Assembly: GCA_964019135.1 (NCBI GenBank)
Contig: OZ025255.1
Coordinates: forward strand, 42,376,811-42,440,810
Reading direction: 5' to 3'
From: Arenicola marina
Taxonomy: Eukaryota > Annelida > Polychaeta > Arenicolidae
DNA length: 64,000 nt
Shown: in pieces, positions 1-13,422 of the stretch
Layout: the number at the start of each line of letters is the position of its first letter
Position numbering within the stretch: position 1 is the first letter of the stretch
Notes under the pieces: generated by a model
What the model saw: only the letters and a program-made list of their open reading frames with translations
Database searches by the model: none
Told to the model about the DNA's origin: nothing
Position numbers and translations under genes: made by a program

Positions 1-3000
1 TTGCCCGACCCCAACATGTGGCATTGCCCGACCCCAACATGTGGCATTGCCCGACCCCAACATGTCACATTGCCCGACCCCAACATGTGGCATTGCTCGA
101 CCCCAACATGTGACATTGCCCGACCCCAACATGTCACATTGCCCGACCCCAACATGTGGCATTGCTCGACCCCAACATGTGACATTGCCCGACCCCAACA
201 TGTGGCATTGCCCGACCCCAACATGTGGCATTACCCGACCCCAACATGTGACATTGCCCGACCCCAACATGTGACATTGCCCGACCCCAACATGTGATAT
301 TGCCCGACCCCAACATGTGGCATTGCCCGACCCCAACATGTGGCATTGCCCGACCCCAACATGTGGCATTGCCCGACCCAAACATGTGGCATTGCCCGAC
401 CCAAACATGTGACATTACACGACCCCAACATGTGGCATTGCCCGACCCCAACATGTGGCATTGCCCGACTCCAACATGTGGCATTGCCCGACCCCAACAT
501 GTGGCATTACCCGACCCCAACATGTGGCATTGCCCGACCCCAACATGTGGCATTGCCCGACCCCAACATGTGGCATTACCCGACCCCAACCTGTGGCATT
601 GCCCGACCCCAACATTTGACATTGCACGACCCCAACATGTGGCATTGCCCGACCCCAACATGTGGCATTGCCCGACCCCAACATGTGGCATTGCCCGACC
701 CCAACATGTGGCATTACCCGACCCCAACATGTGGCATTGCCCGACCCCAACATGTGGCATTACCCGACCCCAACATGTGGCATTGCCCGACCCCAACATG
801 TGGCATTGCCCGACCCCAACATGTGGCATTACCCGACCCCAACCTGTGGCATTGCCCGACCCCAACATTTGACATTGCACGACCCCAACATGTGGCATTG
901 CCCGACCCCAACATGTGGCATTGCCCGACCCCAACATGTGGCATTGCCCGACCCCAACATGTGGCATTACCCGACCCCAACATGTGGCATTGCCCGACCC
1001 CAACATGTGGCATTGCCCGACCTCAACATGTGGCATTGCCCGACCCACACATTTGACATTGCACGACCCCAACATGTGGCATTGCCCGACCCCAACATGT
1101 GACATTGCCCGACCCCAACATGTGGCATTGCCCGACTTCAACATGTGACATTACACGACCCCAACATGTGGCATTGCCCGACCCCAACACATGGCATTGC
1201 CCGACCCCAACATGTGACATTGCCCGACCCCAACATGTGGCATTACTCGACCCCAACATGTGGCATTGCCCGACCCCAACATGTGGCATTACCCGACCAG
1301 AACATGTGGCATTACTCGACCCCAACATGTGGCATTGCCCGACCCCAACATGTGGCATTGCCCGACTCCAACATGTGGCATTGCCCGACCCCAACATGTG
1401 GCATTACCCGACCCCAACATGTGGCATTGCCCGACCCCAACATGTGGCATTGCCCGACCCCAACATGTGGCATTACCCGACCCCAACCTGTGGCATTGCC
1501 CGACCCCAACATTTGACATTGCACGACCCCAACATGTGGCATTGCCCGACCCCAACATGTGGCATTGCCCGACTCCAACATGTGGCATTGCCCGACCCCA
1601 ACATGTGGCATTACCCGACCCCAACATGTGGCATTGCCCGACCCCAACATGTGGCATTACCCGACCCCAACATGTGGCATTGCCCGACCCCAACATGTGG
1701 CATTGCCCGACCTCAACATGTGGCATTGCCCGACCCACACATTTGACATTGCACGACCCCAACATGTGGCATTGCCCGACCCCAACATGTGACATTGCCC
1801 GACCCCAACATGTGGCATTACCCGACCCCAACATGTGGCATTGCCCGACCCCAACATGTGGCATTACCCGACCCCAACATGTGGCATTGCCCGACCCCAA
1901 CATGTGGCATTGCCCGACCCCAACATGTGGCATTACCCGACCCCAACCTGTGGCATTGCCCGACCCCAACATTTGACATTGCACGACCCCAACATGTGGC
2001 ATTGCCCGACCCCAACATGTGGCATTGCCCGACCCCAACATGTGGCATTGCCCGACCCCAACATGTGGCATTACCCGACCCCAACATGTGGCATTGCCCG
2101 ACCCCAACATGTGGCATTGCCCGACCTCAACATGTGGCATTGCCCGACCCACACATTTGACATTGCACGACCCCAACATGTGGCATTGCCCGACCCCAAC
2201 ATGTGACATTGCCCGACCCCAACATGTGGCATTGCCCGACTTCAACATGTGACATTACACGACCCCAACATGTGGCATTGCCCGACCCCAACACATGGCA
2301 TTGCCCGACCCCAACATGTGACATTGCCCGACCCCAACATGTGGCATTACTCGACCCCAACATGTGGCATTGCCCGACCCCAACATGTGGCATTACCCGA
2401 CCAGAACATGTGGCATTACTCGACCCCAACATGTGGCATTGCCCGACCCCAACATGTGGCATTGCCCGACTCCAACATGTGGCATTGCCCGACCCCAACA
2501 TGTGGCATTACCCGACCCCAACATGTGGCATTGCCCGACCCCAACATGTGGCATTGCCCGACCCCAACATGTGGCATTACCCGACCCCAACCTGTGGCAT
2601 TGCCCGACCCCAACATTTGACATTGCACGACCCCAACATGTGGCATTGCCCGACCCCAACATGTGGCATTGCCCGACTCCAACATGTGGCATTGCCCGAC
2701 CCCAACATGTGGCATTACCCGACCCCAACATGTGGCATTGCCCGACCCCAACATGTGGCATTACCCGACCCCAACATGTGGCATTGCCCGACCCCAACAT
2801 GTGGCATTGCCCGACCTCAACATGTGGCATTGCCCGACCCACACATTTGACATTGCACGACCCCAACATGTGGCATTGCCCGACCCCAACATGTGACATT
2901 GCCCGACCCCAACATGTGGCATTGCCCGACTTCAACATGTGACATTACACGACCCCAACATGTGGCATTGCCCGACCCCAACACATGGCATTGCCCGACC

Positions 3001-3310
3001 CCAACATGTGACATTGCCCGACCCCAACATGTGGCATTACTCGACCCCAACATGTGGCATTGCCCGACCCCAACATGTGGCATTACCCGACCAGAACATG
3101 TGGCATTACTCGACCCCAACATGTGGCATTGCCCGACCCCAACATGTGGCATTACTCGACCCCAACATGTGGCATTGCCCGACCCCAACATGTGGCATTA
3201 CCCGACCAGAACATGTGGCATTACTCGACCCCAACATGTGGCATTGCCCGACCCCAACATGTGGCATTACTCGACCCCAACATGTGGCATTGCCAGACCC
3301 CAACATGTGG
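1..3310. repeat. 23-bp minisatellite array with higher-order repeats
   Basis: Head-to-tail copies of a 23-bp unit (core ACATGTGGCATTGCCCGACC) fill the left end from base 1, so the array continues off the window. About 144 units are present. Variants such as GTGACATTG, GCATTACCC, ACATTTGAC and AACACATGG recur in the same order: the block near 1099-1746 recurs 1104 bp later (48 units) and again a further 690 bp later (30 units), which is a higher-order organisation. The array probably lies in intron 1 of the EF-hand gene at 3931-5572. Long open frames on both strands arise because the unit has no stop in several frames; they are not genes. Confidence 0.97.
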
Positions 3311-3726
3311 CATTGCCCTGCCCTAACATGTGGCATTGCCCTGCCCCAATATGTGGCCTTGCCCTGCCCCAACATGCCGTAATAATGGGCCATTGCCCGG
3401 CCCCAACATGCCGTAATAACGGGCCATTGCCCGGCCCCAACATGTGGCATTGCCCTGCCCCAATATGTGGCCTAGCCCTGCCCCAACATGCCGTAATAAT
3501 GGGCCATTGCCCGGTCCCAACATGCCGTAATAATGGGCCATTGCCCGGCCCCAACATGTGGCATTGCCCTGCCCCAACATGCCGTAATAATGGGCCATTG
3601 CCCGGCCCCAACATGCCGTAATAATGGGCCATTGCCCGGCCCCAACATGTGGCATTGCCCTGCCCCAATATGTGGCCTTGCCCTGCCCCAACATGCCGTA
3701 ATAATGGGCCATCGCCCGGCCCCAAT
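3311..3726. repeat. Derived compound repeat at the edge of the 23-bp array
   Basis: The 23-bp unit changes here into longer compound units. These alternate a 23-bp-like segment (CCTGCCCCAATATGTGGCC) with a new segment containing CATGCCGTAATAATGGGCC followed by attgcccggccc. The new part carries a short inverted repeat, GGGCC-attgccc-GGCCC, absent from the parent array. This looks like a second generation of repeat grown from the array end. Confidence 0.9.
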
Positions 3727-3930
3727 AAGCACTGTGGCTTATGTCCAGATCAATCCAGATCGAATGTCCTAAAATATTGATTCTAAAGCAACTAAGCGCC
3801 CCTATCAAAATTCGACTCCCACTTGAATTGGAAATTGTTGTGATTACGTAACTTACCCCTGTTCTACGCTAAGCGCTGCGTGTACAGGGCACAGTCAGTA
3901 GTCAGTTCAGTATATTCGCTCTCCTTTCAG

Positions 3931-5062
3931 GCACATGCAGCACCATCTTAAGGACAAGATAAAGTTTGACGTCGAGAATGCCACGGAGAAAGAACTCAGC
4001 TTCCACTTCTTCCAGTCAGTATAATGCCATGCACATGCGCAATGCACCGGCATTTTATTTCTTTGTAGACTTCTTACTTAACCAGGTTAAATATAAATCT
4101 TCTTTACCGGTATCATTGCTTTTAATTTATCAAATTGTTTCAATATGGGGGAATATCTCCGCAGCCTACGTACTGCCACCCCAGAGCAACGCGTTACACT
4201 GGGTGCGTTGCCTTCGCTCCCCCAGTGGCAAGTGCCCCCCCCCCCCCTCCCGGTCGGTCAGATCCCCAGGGGGGAGGGGGTACAATAAGAGGATGTGGAT
4301 GGGTCCACGCCTAAGATAGCCTGTAGTTTACTTTGAGTTTCCGCGCCCCAAAAAGGAGAACCCCCGCTCCCTCTTGGATAACACTGTGTGACGTGTGTAT
4401 TTTAGACTGCACGACACAGACCACAACAACGTGCTGGACGGGTTGGAGCTGTATCATGCTATAGAGCACGGTATGGATGTGCAATACGCCAACATTAAAG
4501 ACAACGCCAAATTCACAGACGACCAAAGGAAAATGCGCTACCAAAACCTGCAGCGACAAGCGTCTCGTACGTATATCTACATCTGTATATATCTTCTCCT
4601 TTGTTTTATAATAATAATTTATCTCTGTATAAGGCCTCCATGCCTACAGTACAAACAAACAACATATATGCAATCAATCAGTTAGTGCTGGCCTCGCTGA
4701 TTATGTACAAGGAATTTAGCTCTTCGGCTTTCAGAATATATACGGCTAAATTTCGTAGTTCATGTTTTACCGTGGTTTGCATTAGCTCCAGATTTTCGAT
4801 TTCGATTTTCTAGGGTCATTCCACTCTATCTACCTGTTTATATTGCACGCTGGTGAACACCACATCTATACCTAGCGAGTGCCGATCTATGCTCATATAT
4901 ATTTACATAGACGCACTAGGGTTCTATAACTATTAACGATTTATACATACAATACGTTGATAGTTGGCTTTGGTTCATACCATTGGCGATGCGCATTTGC
5001 TTGGAGCGTTTGCTTAAACTGAGTGAAAAAATACGATTCATCTTCAACCCCCTGCTGTAACC

Positions 5063-5100
<38 letters not shown>

Positions 5101-5572
5101 CATAATTATATAAGACTTAGTTATATCTGTCGTGTTCGTGTTCATACATCCCTAAACAGTAAAATAATATTTGTTATCTAAAGCATGTTAATATTGTGTC
5201 AATAGGGCCTCTTACAGTGTCAATAGTACCTCTTATTGCATCAATTATGTCCCGTATTTTGTCAATAGTGCCTTATTGATAATAATGATTATTGATAATA
5301 ATGATTATTGATAATAATGATTATTGATAATAATGATTATTGATAATAATGACATAATAGTTATTGCTCTCACTGACACAATTTTATTTCGTACTGATTG
5401 TCAACAGCCCAGTGATTTTGTCATGTTGTTGTTTTTCCCAGGGACAGTGGACAGAATAATGATTGAAGATGACCAGAATCAGGACGGTTACCTGACATAC
5501 TCCGAGTACGCGACAGCCAGGATGGCGCCAGGCATGCTGTCCAGAGCCGGCAAAAACAGGAATAAAATGTGA
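3931..5572 (+). CDS. MCFD2-like secreted EF-hand protein, paralogue A (5' exon outside window)
   Basis: Three coding exons are visible: 3931-4014 (84 nt), 4406-4566 (161 nt) and 5442-5572 (131 nt, stop TGA). Each is bounded by AG acceptors and GT donors (gtcagt, gtacgt). The first exon, expected to hold the signal peptide, is not in the window; the 23-bp array probably occupies intron 1. The protein has an HMQHHL...FHFFQ helix segment, a first EF-hand loop DTDHNNVLDGLE and a second loop [12 protein letters not shown], the order seen in MCFD2, the LMAN1 partner in ER-to-Golgi cargo export. Exon sizes and phases match the paralogues at 32482-36179 and 41577-45643. A role in cargo export is inferred by family only; another secreted EF-hand function is possible. 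Confidence 0.88.
5067..5095. repeat. (TA)n microsatellite
   Basis: An uninterrupted TA dinucleotide run lies in the last intron of the EF-hand gene at 3931-5572. Confidence 0.95.
5273..5352. repeat. 16-bp tandem repeat in intron
   Basis: Five near-perfect copies of TTATTGATAATAATGA occur about 90 bp before the acceptor of the last exon of the EF-hand gene. Each copy contains the inverted pair TTATT/AATAA. Confidence 0.92.
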
Positions 5573-6312
5573 CCAGCGACGTTTGGCTTTCCATACTCAC
5601 GTATTTCCTTTGTCGACATGGGATTTTCGTAGTTTAGCTTACATGCGGCAAATCAAGTATCATTTTAATGTGAAAAGTCAACCTATTTTGTGCGCAGTGC
5701 TCCTCAACGTTTACATTATAAACACTGGCTTATATCGTTGATGAACTAACGGGTTCAAGTTGCCTTGCCATAATTGAAATTTAAGTTCACTTAATTCTCA
5801 GCCCTGGGCTTAATTTATTCAACTATGTTGCTAAAATGTAACGCGTTTTTAACGTTTTTTTTAAGTAGACAGCATTCGTTTGCTATTTGTTATTTGGTTT
5901 GGCGGCCTCGGGCTTGTACAACGTACGTGTACTGAGCAAAATGCTTCGTCACCATTCGACACATTCCCTCGTGATATAGACATGGACGGATCCAGAAGGT
6001 GGTCCAGGGACTCAGGACCAGCACCCGCTTCTTGAGGAAAAACGCTATCTGAGGTGTGGACCCCACCCCCCGGTCACCATTTTTCAATAGACCCTCCCCT
6101 TTTTAAATTCCTGGATCCGCACGTGCATATATAAACCTTGCATAATGTCCCCACGTTTTGCTTAGGTCACAGGGTAGATGACAGGGCTTTAAATATCTCT
6201 CCGTAGCCAGATGGTAGCTGTCGTAAACTACGTTACATTTGGGCCATCAACCCTTAGACTGTTCAACGTATTTTGTTAACAGACAGATAACACGCATTTC
6301 ACATCTGAGCGG
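5573..6312. other. Downstream region of EF-hand gene A; one G-rich interspersed element
   Basis: No gene is seen. The first few hundred bases are AT-rich and are likely 3' UTR and spacer. An interspersed element lies at about 5984-6124 and is listed separately. Confidence 0.6.
5984..6124. mobile_element. Short G/C-tract interspersed element (non-autonomous, MITE-like)
   Basis: The element starts with ACGGATCCAGAAGG and ends with TTCCTGGATCCGCACG, so its ends are inverted copies around GGATCCAG. Inside are a C-rich tract, 'cttgaggaaaaacgctatctgagg' style sequence and 'cccggtca'. The same pieces occur at 46190-46405 and 56524-56806. No coding capacity and no clear target-site duplication are seen. 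Confidence 0.6.
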
Positions 6313-6598
6313 GCATTGGTTTGTCATAACGTTACCGTGACTCACATCGTGTCGCATTGGTTTGTCATAACGTTACCGTGACTCACCTCGTGTCGCATTG
6401 GTTTGTGATACCGTTACCGTAACTCCCCTCGTGTCGCATTGGTTTTTCATAACGTTACCGTGACTCACATCGTGTCGCATTGGTCTGTCATAACGTTACT
6501 GTGACTCACCTCGTGTCGCATTGGTTTGTCATAACGTTACCGTGACTCACGTCGTGTCGCATTGGTTTGTCATAACGTTACCGTGACTCACCGCCTCG
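6313..6598. repeat. 41-bp tandem repeat, about 7 copies
   Basis: Consecutive copies begin GCATTGGTTTGTCATAACG and continue with taccgtgactcacctcgtgtc. A few substitutions separate the copies. It lies between the EF-hand gene and the PEPCK gene. Confidence 0.95.
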
Positions 6599-6746
6599 CG
6601 ATGCAATTTGAAAGGATTCTTCAAAGTATGTGTTTTCTCTATTTTATCCTAGTGATAGAAAAGTAAATAATACTTAACAAGTAGTAAATGTTCCAGAAAC
6701 AATACCAACGTTTTCGTGCTCGCTGTAATTACATTCGATGAAGTTT

Positions 6747-6836
6747 GTAAAGTTTACGGCGTCAATATGTATTCGTGTAAAGTTTACGGCGTCAATATGT
6801 ATTCGTGTGAAGTTTACGGTGTCAATATGTATTCGT
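6747..6836. repeat. 30-bp tandem repeat, 3 copies
   Basis: Three copies of a unit starting AAAGTTTACGGCGTCAATAT occur in the region downstream of the PEPCK stop codon, possibly within or just beyond its 3' UTR. Confidence 0.92.
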
Positions 6837-6873
6837 CGAAAGGGTGCGAAAAGCATGACCAGCAAATCAGAGA

Positions 6874-6879
6874 TTTATT
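6874..6879 (-). terminator. Candidate polyadenylation signal for PEPCK
   Basis: AATAAA on the minus strand lies about 725 nt beyond the PEPCK stop. It is the first canonical hexamer noticed downstream of the stop; actual use is unproven. Confidence 0.35.
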
Positions 6880-7604
6880 TTTATCCTCACATTGGAGGAG
6901 ACGAATATTTATTTCAAAGTCTAAATCATTATATACACAACACATTGGCATTATAATACTCATTTGACGTCTTGAGAAGTTGATACCCGAGTACACAGTG
7001 TCGCATAAACTGTTTTGTATGTACAATACATACATCTCATCCCCTATTTGACCCACAAAAGCCAGCTCTATGGCCCTAACACAAGGGGAATGCAATACAC
7101 TATGAACACTACCATATCACAGTATGCTGGTTGCTTGAATCAGTTCGTTCCTATCATACACTTTATACAAGAAGTCAAACCTATACATGGCAGTAATATA
7201 GCTAGACAAACTGGTGAGACATGTTAATTAAACTGTCGAACGATATCCACGGAGCTAGACGAACAGGCGAGACCTGTTGAACGGTATCGATAATCTCCTG
7301 ACTAGGAAATGAGTAGCCGAGATTAGTGGAAACTAACTAAAATAAAAGTAGAAATATATATACAGGACAACAGTGCAATGCAACTCAAATAGATCGAGAA
7401 ATATGCGTAACATTCATAACGAACACTCGCGAATACTAGCTCTATATAATAGAACATACTTTCACATTTCCAAACAGTTCTCAGTTCAGTCACTCTTCGA
7501 CTCAGTTCAGCTGCCGTTCAGTCCCAGAGACCGGCTTCAGTCTGAACACTTCATATACAACTAACATGATGACGGTGGCAGTAGCGTGGTCGGCGACACG
7601 GGGT

Positions 7605-10600
7605 CTACAAACGGGATATGCGGGCGGCCTGCATCTTAAGCTCCTGCGAGACGGCCTCGGGCAGGTCACAGCCCACCTGGTCGCTTAGGAACTGCGTCGT
7701 CTCGGCGATGTCCTCCTCCCAGTACTGCTTGGGGAGAGAGAACAGCTGTTGCCAGTCGACGTTGAGACCCTCGGTGTCGATGGAGCCCTCCTTGGGGAGG
7801 AGACCGACGGCGCTGGGCACGGCCAGGCCCTCTTCCTCGTTCACGCGACGGCACATCCAGTCAATTACCCGGATGTTCTCGCCGAATCCGGGCCACAAGA
7901 AGCGGCCGGCGTCGTCCAGGCGGAACCAGTTGACGTGGAAGATCTTGGGCATGTGGCGTCCCTCCGTGTTGAGGCTGAGCCAGTGCTGGAGGTACTCGCC
8001 GAAGTTGTAGCCCATGAAGGGTCGCATGGCCATGGGGTCATGCATGATCTGTTTGCCTGCAACACACCACGGGAAGGCAGAGCGGTTAGAACACGTATTC
8101 TAAGCCATAGTAGTTACCATGGATCGGCAAAAACTAATTTTTACATGAATACTGTATTTCTGACACCACTTCTCCGCAAATTGTAACCGGTATTTAAAAA
8201 TAATTATACTTAATATAATAAAAGTCTGTCTACATCGGAAGGATCAGACAATAGTTGTATCGCATCCTTGACGCTTTAGTAACATATCGGTGGCAAGTTA
8301 AGTACCTTTGAATTCTGCTGCCGCCGTGGCCTCCGACTTGAGGGCGGCTCCCAGCAGGACGCCGTGGTCCCAGCTGTAGGCCTCCAGCACGAGCGGTACC
8401 CCCTCGGGCCGCCTCCCGCCGAACACAATGGCGTCGATCGGCACCCCCTCGGGGTCCTGCCACTTGGGGTGGATGATGGGGCACTGGCTGGCCGGGGTGC
8501 AGAATCGCGAGTTGGGGTGCGCCGCTTTCGTGGTCTTGTCCCCAAACTTCCACTGGTCTCCCAGCCACGTGGTCACGCCCACAGCCGGGTCGTGCTCCTT
8601 CTCCATGCCTTCCCAGAAGACACCGCCGTCGTCCGTGGCCGCCACGTTGGTGAAGATGGTGTTCGAGCCGCAGGTTGCCATGGCGACTGGGTTGGTTGTG
8701 TGGTTGGTTCCCGGGGCGACGCCGAAGAAGCCAGCTTCCGGGTTGATGGCGCGGAGGCGGCCATCTTTGTCGAAGCGCATCCAGGCGATATCGTCACCGA
8801 CGCACTGGACCTTCCAGCCGGGCAGGGAGGGCTGCAGCATGGCCATGTTGGTCTTGCCGCAGGCGCTGGGGAAGGCGGCGGCGATGAACTTCTCCTCGCC
8901 CTGGGGGTTGGTGACACTCATGATGAGCATGTGTTCGGCCAGCCAGCCTTCGTCCCGGGCCATGCGGCTGGCAATACGTAGGGCGAAGCACTTCTTGCCC
9001 AGTAGCGAGTTGCCGCCGTAGCCACTTCCGTACGACATGATCTTGCGCTCGTCCGGGATGTGAGAGACCATGATCCTCTCGGGATTGCAAGGCCAGTGGT
9101 TGATCACCTTTCCTGGAAGACATCGGGGCAACAACATCAGCATACACCCAAAAGTAGCCATCAAAAGTAGTACAATTATTTCATAAATAATAATTTGCTT
9201 CATCGTCCATTTTTTTTTTGAAATAATAATTTGCTTCATAATTTTTTTTTACAAACAATAACATCGGGTTGATATATCGACACCAGTTATCCTTAAATAT
9301 GGATACAATCGGTAACTTTCCTTGCAATATAGATATATTATCGTCTTATGTATGGTCTAGCAGTGGATATGGCGGACGTACTTGCGATGGGTCGGGGTGC
9401 GCCCAGGGAATGGACGCACTGGACGAACTCGCCGTCTCCAAGGAGACTCCAGATCTTGGTGGACATGCGAGTCATGATGCGCATGCTCAGTACGACGTAG
9501 TTAGAGTCTGTCAGCTGGACGCCGATCTTGGAGAGTGATCCCCCTAGCGGCCCCATGCTGAACGGGATCACGTACATCACACGACCTGGCAGGGCGACAG
9601 AGGACGAACCAAGGTCATACAACGTCACAACAGCGCATTTTTTGCATATTATGCATAATTGAAAGAGGTTTAAATTTTTAAATAAAATCATTTTGAATAT
9701 TTGAATCTGTTGTTACTATTACTCACAAGGTGGCGCTAAGTACGTTTATACACACAAAATGGATCCGTGTTTTTCCACTTAATCTTCTTTCACACAAATT
9801 ACCCTCCAAGGCCCAAATGGTTCATTTAGTCTCGTGTGCCTTTCATTATTAAAACTTAATAAAAATTTCCCCTCACCTTTCATGCAGCTAGGGAAGCGGC
9901 TGTTCCTCTCCTGGATGAAATTGGCTGGGCTCATCCATTGGCCCAAGATTCCCTTGACCCCCTCGGCGACGTGGGGCACGGTGGCATACTTCTCCTGGGT
10001 CACAATGAACGTCTTGCCCTCCACTCGGGCCACATCGGCGGGGTCCGTCCGGCACAGATAGCTGTAGGTCGCCAGGGGAGAGGCGAGAAAGACAACCGTA
10101 AGTCCACGCCGTGCAAATATCTACTCAAAAAGAAAGATCGCCTTTTGCAGTTTTTTGGGGGCACGATTTTCTTTGGTTTGCGCATCTGCAACTCTGCAAG
10201 GCTTTTGAAGAATTTGAGTTCCTGAAATGTTGTTGGAGGGCACGGAAAAGGAGGTGGCAGCCGGCGAAGGGGGTGGGGTGGTGGGATGTGGTAGTAGGGT
10301 GCCGGTCTGCTCAACACCGCCTTTCCCGCCATTTTGTCCCGACAGCAGACGAACTTGCAAAAGACGACCTTGTAATGCGATTGCGAGGAATGTGCAGGGC
10401 AGACGTGGAGAAAGGATTATTATAGCTAACCGAAGAAAATCAAAACATGGCATTGCGTGGAGCTCCAAATGCCAAAACAATTATACACTTTAGTAAACGG
10501 AACTTAAATGCGCTTCACGCAGTGCCAGGTCTGAAGGTTCTACGCTCAGTAACACTCGCACGTCTGTAACATCAGGACCGCTAATACATAGCACATGTTC

Positions 10601-12243
10601 TGTAATTTCCAAATAAACACTTTTCCAAAGAATTTCTGGAAGAGGAAGGGAACCAGAGTCTAGACGGTCCTAAACACAGATTAATGTTTGTCTTGCCTCC
10701 ACGAGCAACTGAATGTCTGAAAGTAAGTTTTTGGGGCGCCATTTCTTTTTTAATGGTCCTGTCGCTTCCAGTCGTCATGGCAACTACACCAGCTTCGAGC
10801 CCACTTCCGGTCTGGTCAGAAGACGTCTTTCAGAATTCTCACATATACGCTTTTCTGTTTCGCGCAGTCATTCTATTTCGCTTTCACACTAAAGGGAACA
10901 CGTTAGACATGTACACAAGCCAATACCAGCCATCAGTACCATACAGAGGCAACCATCATCAAATTCATCGCATACCATCCACTTTACCATTCTTGAATCT
11001 TGGATTCTTCATCTGTAGGGTTCTTTTTTCATCTGTGGTCTTGACACAACATGGCGCCACCAAAGGCTCAGGTCCACTCACTGCAGGTTCGTGGAGTGAA
11101 GAGAAATTTTTTCCATTTTCAAATTTTACAGCGGCCAAATAATCTCTCCCAATTAAAAATTTAGAATATGGGATAACATTTTACAAATTTTAAATCCATA
11201 GCTTAAATAGCCGCGAAATGGTCAGTTTTTGAATAAGCTACCAGGTGAGGTAACACCTTCCCGGCTGCTTTTCCTTGAGTTAAAGTCCCTTCCCCTTTCC
11301 AGACCCGCAAGATGACCGCTACCACGAGAATACGACGTCCCCGCGACCTTGCGGCCAGGGGTCACATGGTAGTCACGTGCACGAGGGGTCGAAGCAAAGC
11401 TGAAAGGCAAGTTTGGCGAGGCAGAGCCTCAACTTCTTCTGTGTTCTTCTTTCGTACCAAGGTACATTTTATATTCATCTGTCAGCCAACATAGCGCTTA
11501 TAGCAAGCCTCAATGATAGACTGGCTGGTGGGTCAAACACCAGACTCTCTGCAACTGAAGAGTTAGACAGACATAGCACGACCCAGAGGGGTCTATACAA
11601 ATTCAACTGGGCGATAAAAGAGGGGTATGTTGATAGTGTGGGAAACCACCACAAGACAGTGGCGGTGCTTACCAATTCTCGTATTTGTCAAGCTTGGTGA
11701 GCATTCCGCGAGCCACACATTTCTCAGTCAGCTCCTCCGCCTCCTCCTCAGACCCATCGCACAGGTAGATGCCCTTGGGGCGACAGATGCGCACCTGTCG
11801 GAACAAAGGGAAACCACAATAAGCACAGTAGGAACAACTACAGGGCCGCCGTTGTTATAGATATAATAAAGTAATATTATTGGCTACATTAACTATTGCA
11901 CAGTTACTTATCAATAATTGTCATTATCTATTGTTTAATACCCTATGTATTCTGTGCTTATCCTTAATAGACTATCACTTATTTATGCTTTCATTTAATA
12001 GGTGCATAAATTCCCGTGTATTTACAAGCCAACAGGAAGGAGAGTTTAGAGTTCACTTACGTGTTCAGCGATGAAGTCCTGGACTGCCCGCGGGAGGGCG
12101 CTGAAGTCGCCCTTGATGACGGGCACCTCGAGGTGGCCCGACTCGGGCAGGAAGATGTCCTGAAGGGCGAATCCCGCCTCCTTCAGGTCCGTGAGAGAGT
12201 TGCGGCGAGCCATACAGATAGACTTTCCTTCACCTTTACCCAT
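7605..12243 (-). CDS. PCK: Phosphoenolpyruvate carboxykinase (GTP), complete, six coding exons
   Basis: This enzyme converts oxaloacetate and GTP to phosphoenolpyruvate, CO2 and GDP, the committing step of gluconeogenesis. Minus-strand coding exons are 12061-12243, 11673-11794, 9877-10061, 9382-9585, 8306-9112 and 7605-8056. All have GT-AG borders and phases that join into 650 aa, close to the 620-640 aa of the family. The large exon carries the substrate-site [14 protein letters not shown] (about 259-272), the P-loop FPSACGKTN with the reactive Cys at about residue 316, the metal/kinase-2 motif [10 protein letters not shown], and NPEAGFFGV for guanine binding. Further motifs are NWFRLD and WPGFGEN near the C-terminus. 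The start ATG at 12243 begins MGKGEGK and lies 20 nt inside its exon. No clear mitochondrial presequence is seen, so cytosolic versus mitochondrial is open. Confidence 0.97.
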
Positions 12244-12263
12244 TGTAACAAATTGTTGGATAT

Positions 12264-13422
12264 CTGAAAGTAACAGTAAACACAAAATATGAAGGAAGCT
12301 CTATTTTCTTTTTCTTTTTCGGCGATAAAGCGCCGCGAGCGAGCGGATTTCGGCGGTGAAAAAGGGGGCTTTACCGCGGATTCCCCCCCCCCACCATATC
12401 CAGCAATGTATTAAGGAACGAGGCCCCCCCCCCCCCCCCCCCGCGCGGGGGGCGCCTCTAGCTCACACCCCAGCATAGGTAGTCAGGCGAACGGTAGCGA
12501 CAGCGTTGAGAACCCATTCACCGGTATTACTGTCAACAAGTCGGACCAAAGGGCTCCGGACATTGGATATACGGGTATTTACCGTCATGTAATTGACCAT
12601 CCCACTAAGGTACGATATAGGGGCGTGGCTACATATGTGTTTCAATATACTGATGTGAGATCATATTTTACCAATTGCCTACATGGGGCTGACTAACATT
12701 GCATTCAAAGCCTAAGTACAGGATATCAGGGTGGGTTACGGCCAGTCACATGCCAACCCACATGACCACTGCCACGCCCCCCCCCCACCCCCACCCCCCG
12801 CGCTACCCGCACTGACCGTTGTTCCTTTCGCTACGCTACCCTGCGCGCCCACATCTCCAGTGTTGGGAGCTGATGCAATAGGACAGTGTGATGACGACAC
12901 AGCGCTGCCCGCCCCATAACCCCAGCTGATGCAATAGCAGTCACGTGACCACACATCCCCCCCCCGCCCCAGAACCCTGGCTCGCTGAACCCCGCCCAGT
13001 TGATTGGACGGTGAGCCACTCACAGGACTAACTAATACGGCTTGTACCAGAAATACACCATTGTAATTTAAAGGATGCAGATGCGACAAATAAAATAGTA
13101 TTGATGGCAAATTTAATAAGATTCACAATCCATTGGGGCCTTGCTACATTCTAATCTAACGGCCGCCATCGATTAATGTTAACACAGACACAACTCTCCC
13201 ACAGCATATAGGCCTTTGTATTTAACATTTTACACCAATAATAAATCTTCCACATTCCTTGGCGATGCCGAAATACTAGAATAGATATCTTTCACGTTTT
13301 ACAACGCAACGCGAAAGCGTCTAAAATGGATGCTCTAATATTAAATATATCCCCCGTCAATATTAAAATCCAAACCAGCAAAATGCGAGAATAAAATAAG
13401 CATTAACAAATATTGCACTTAC
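12264..13422 (-). other. First intron (5' UTR intron) of PEPCK
   Basis: This lies between the acceptor at 12264 (tttcag) and the donor at 13422 (gtaagt on the minus strand). It holds long C runs at about 12387 and 12425-12443 and a C/A-rich patch near 12776-12800. No gene is seen. Confidence 0.7.

Noticed and set aside
134..3191. Cys/His-rich repetitive frames (GQCHMLGSGNATCWGRA) resembling a metal-binding repeat protein
   Set aside because: The 23-bp unit lacks stops in several frames; different frames on both strands are open over the same bases, and the gene-specific exons follow only after the array.
8364..9021. Plus-strand frames of about 200 codons over the PEPCK exon
   Set aside because: Shadow frames of the GC-rich coding exon on the opposite strand; the minus frame contains all PEPCK motifs.
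10684..11142. 152-codon plus-strand frame in a PEPCK intron
   Set aside because: No domain or repeat of known families is recognisable and it lies inside an intron with clear borders.
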